A stretch of 64,000 nt of DNA from positions 9,098,001-9,162,000 of the forward strand of contig NC_091112.1 in assembly GCF_024713975.1 (NCBI RefSeq), in the 5' to 3' direction. Source of the DNA: Paralichthys olivaceus. Taxonomy: Eukaryota > Chordata > Actinopteri > Pleuronectiformes > Paralichthyidae. Shown piece by piece: positions 63,701-64,000 of this stretch. Position 1 is the first letter of the stretch; every line of letters begins with the position of its first letter. A program made the position numbers and the translations under genes. Below the pieces are notes generated by a model that was given only the letters and a program-made list of their open reading frames with translations, was not told the origin of the DNA and did not search any database.

Positions 63701-64000
63701 CGATAAATGTGATGTATCTGCATTGTCTGGACGAGCCGCAGTGAAAATGAGTTTGTCTTCCAGTTCACTCCCTTGAGCTGCAGCCTTAAAGGGAGACGAC
63801 GGCTGGGGAGAGGAAGTCTGAGGGAAAAGTGATAATGAATTGACTTAAGGCCTAGTTTCTATTTTGGTTGAGAATTGGTTTGTCTAAATGGGATGTGAGT
63901 CAGAGAAAGTGCACAGAGAAGACAAATGGAGGCATGGTGTAAAAAGGAGGAAGAACAAATCTGTCTTTCTGCTTTTATTTGAATTTTTTTCTATTATTTA

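Larger units (their letters stand above)
54700..64000. other. Right-hand non-coding region
   Basis: No exon recognised. Several non-repetitive blocks look regulatory (54700-54790, 55800-55960, 59945-60140, 61570-61870). The rest is AT-rich sequence with two GT arrays. It could be an intron or gene desert of a gene outside the window. Confidence 0.45.

Noticed and set aside
1-64000. CRISPR arrays, intact transposases, retroviral genes
   Set aside because: Searched by eye on both strands; tandem arrays are simple repeats and no transposase, integrase or polymerase motif was found.

Overview
The window is nuclear DNA of a teleost fish, most likely a percomorph. It has compact vertebrate genes with canonical GT-AG introns, very abundant (CA)n/(GT)n microsatellites, and several dispersed repeats that I recognise from memory as percomorph families. 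No bacterial or phage feature, CRISPR array or intact transposase was seen.

Three protein-coding genes can be read exon by exon. hey1 (+, coding 22707-24371, 5 exons, 329 aa) is a Hairy/E(spl)-related bHLH-Orange repressor ending in the YRPW peptide. stmn2 (-, coding 28062-35741, 5 exons, 179 aa) is the neuronal microtubule destabiliser SCG10. It lies tail-to-tail with hey1, the same arrangement as human STMN2-HEY1 on 8q21. A y+LAT amino-acid transporter light chain (+, coding 40440-48063, 11 exons, 490 aa, SLC7A6/SLC7A7 type) lies head-to-head with stmn2. A tRNA-Thr(CGT) gene is at 53338-53409 (-).

Layout: 1-21.3 kb is intergenic, dense in CA/GT arrays, with dispersed-repeat copies and one orphan exon-like segment near 16.1 kb. 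21.4-22.7 kb is the CpG-rich hey1 promoter region with canonical RBPJ (Notch) sites. 22.7-25.4 kb is hey1. 26.1-36.0 kb is stmn2, with a 6.1-kb first intron. 36.0-38.3 kb is the stmn2 upstream region, with an excellent REST/NRSF (RE1) site at 36864-36884 and a (GGAT)n higher-order array. 38.3-50.1 kb is the transporter gene. 50.1-64 kb holds no recognised protein gene, but has a possible small two-exon ORF at 51432-51859, the tRNA, a 0.4-kb polypyrimidine tract, two long GT arrays and several blocks that look like developmental regulatory elements.

Functionally, hey1 is a Notch effector that keeps neural progenitors undifferentiated, and stmn2 is a terminal neuronal gene. The cis-elements fit: RBPJ sites cluster around hey1 and an RE1 silencer lies upstream of stmn2. 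The most interesting signals are these regulatory sites, the GU-rich tails following the poly(A) signals of both convergent genes, and the two unassigned exon-like segments. All coordinates and splice sites were read by eye; conservation and copy number could not be tested here.
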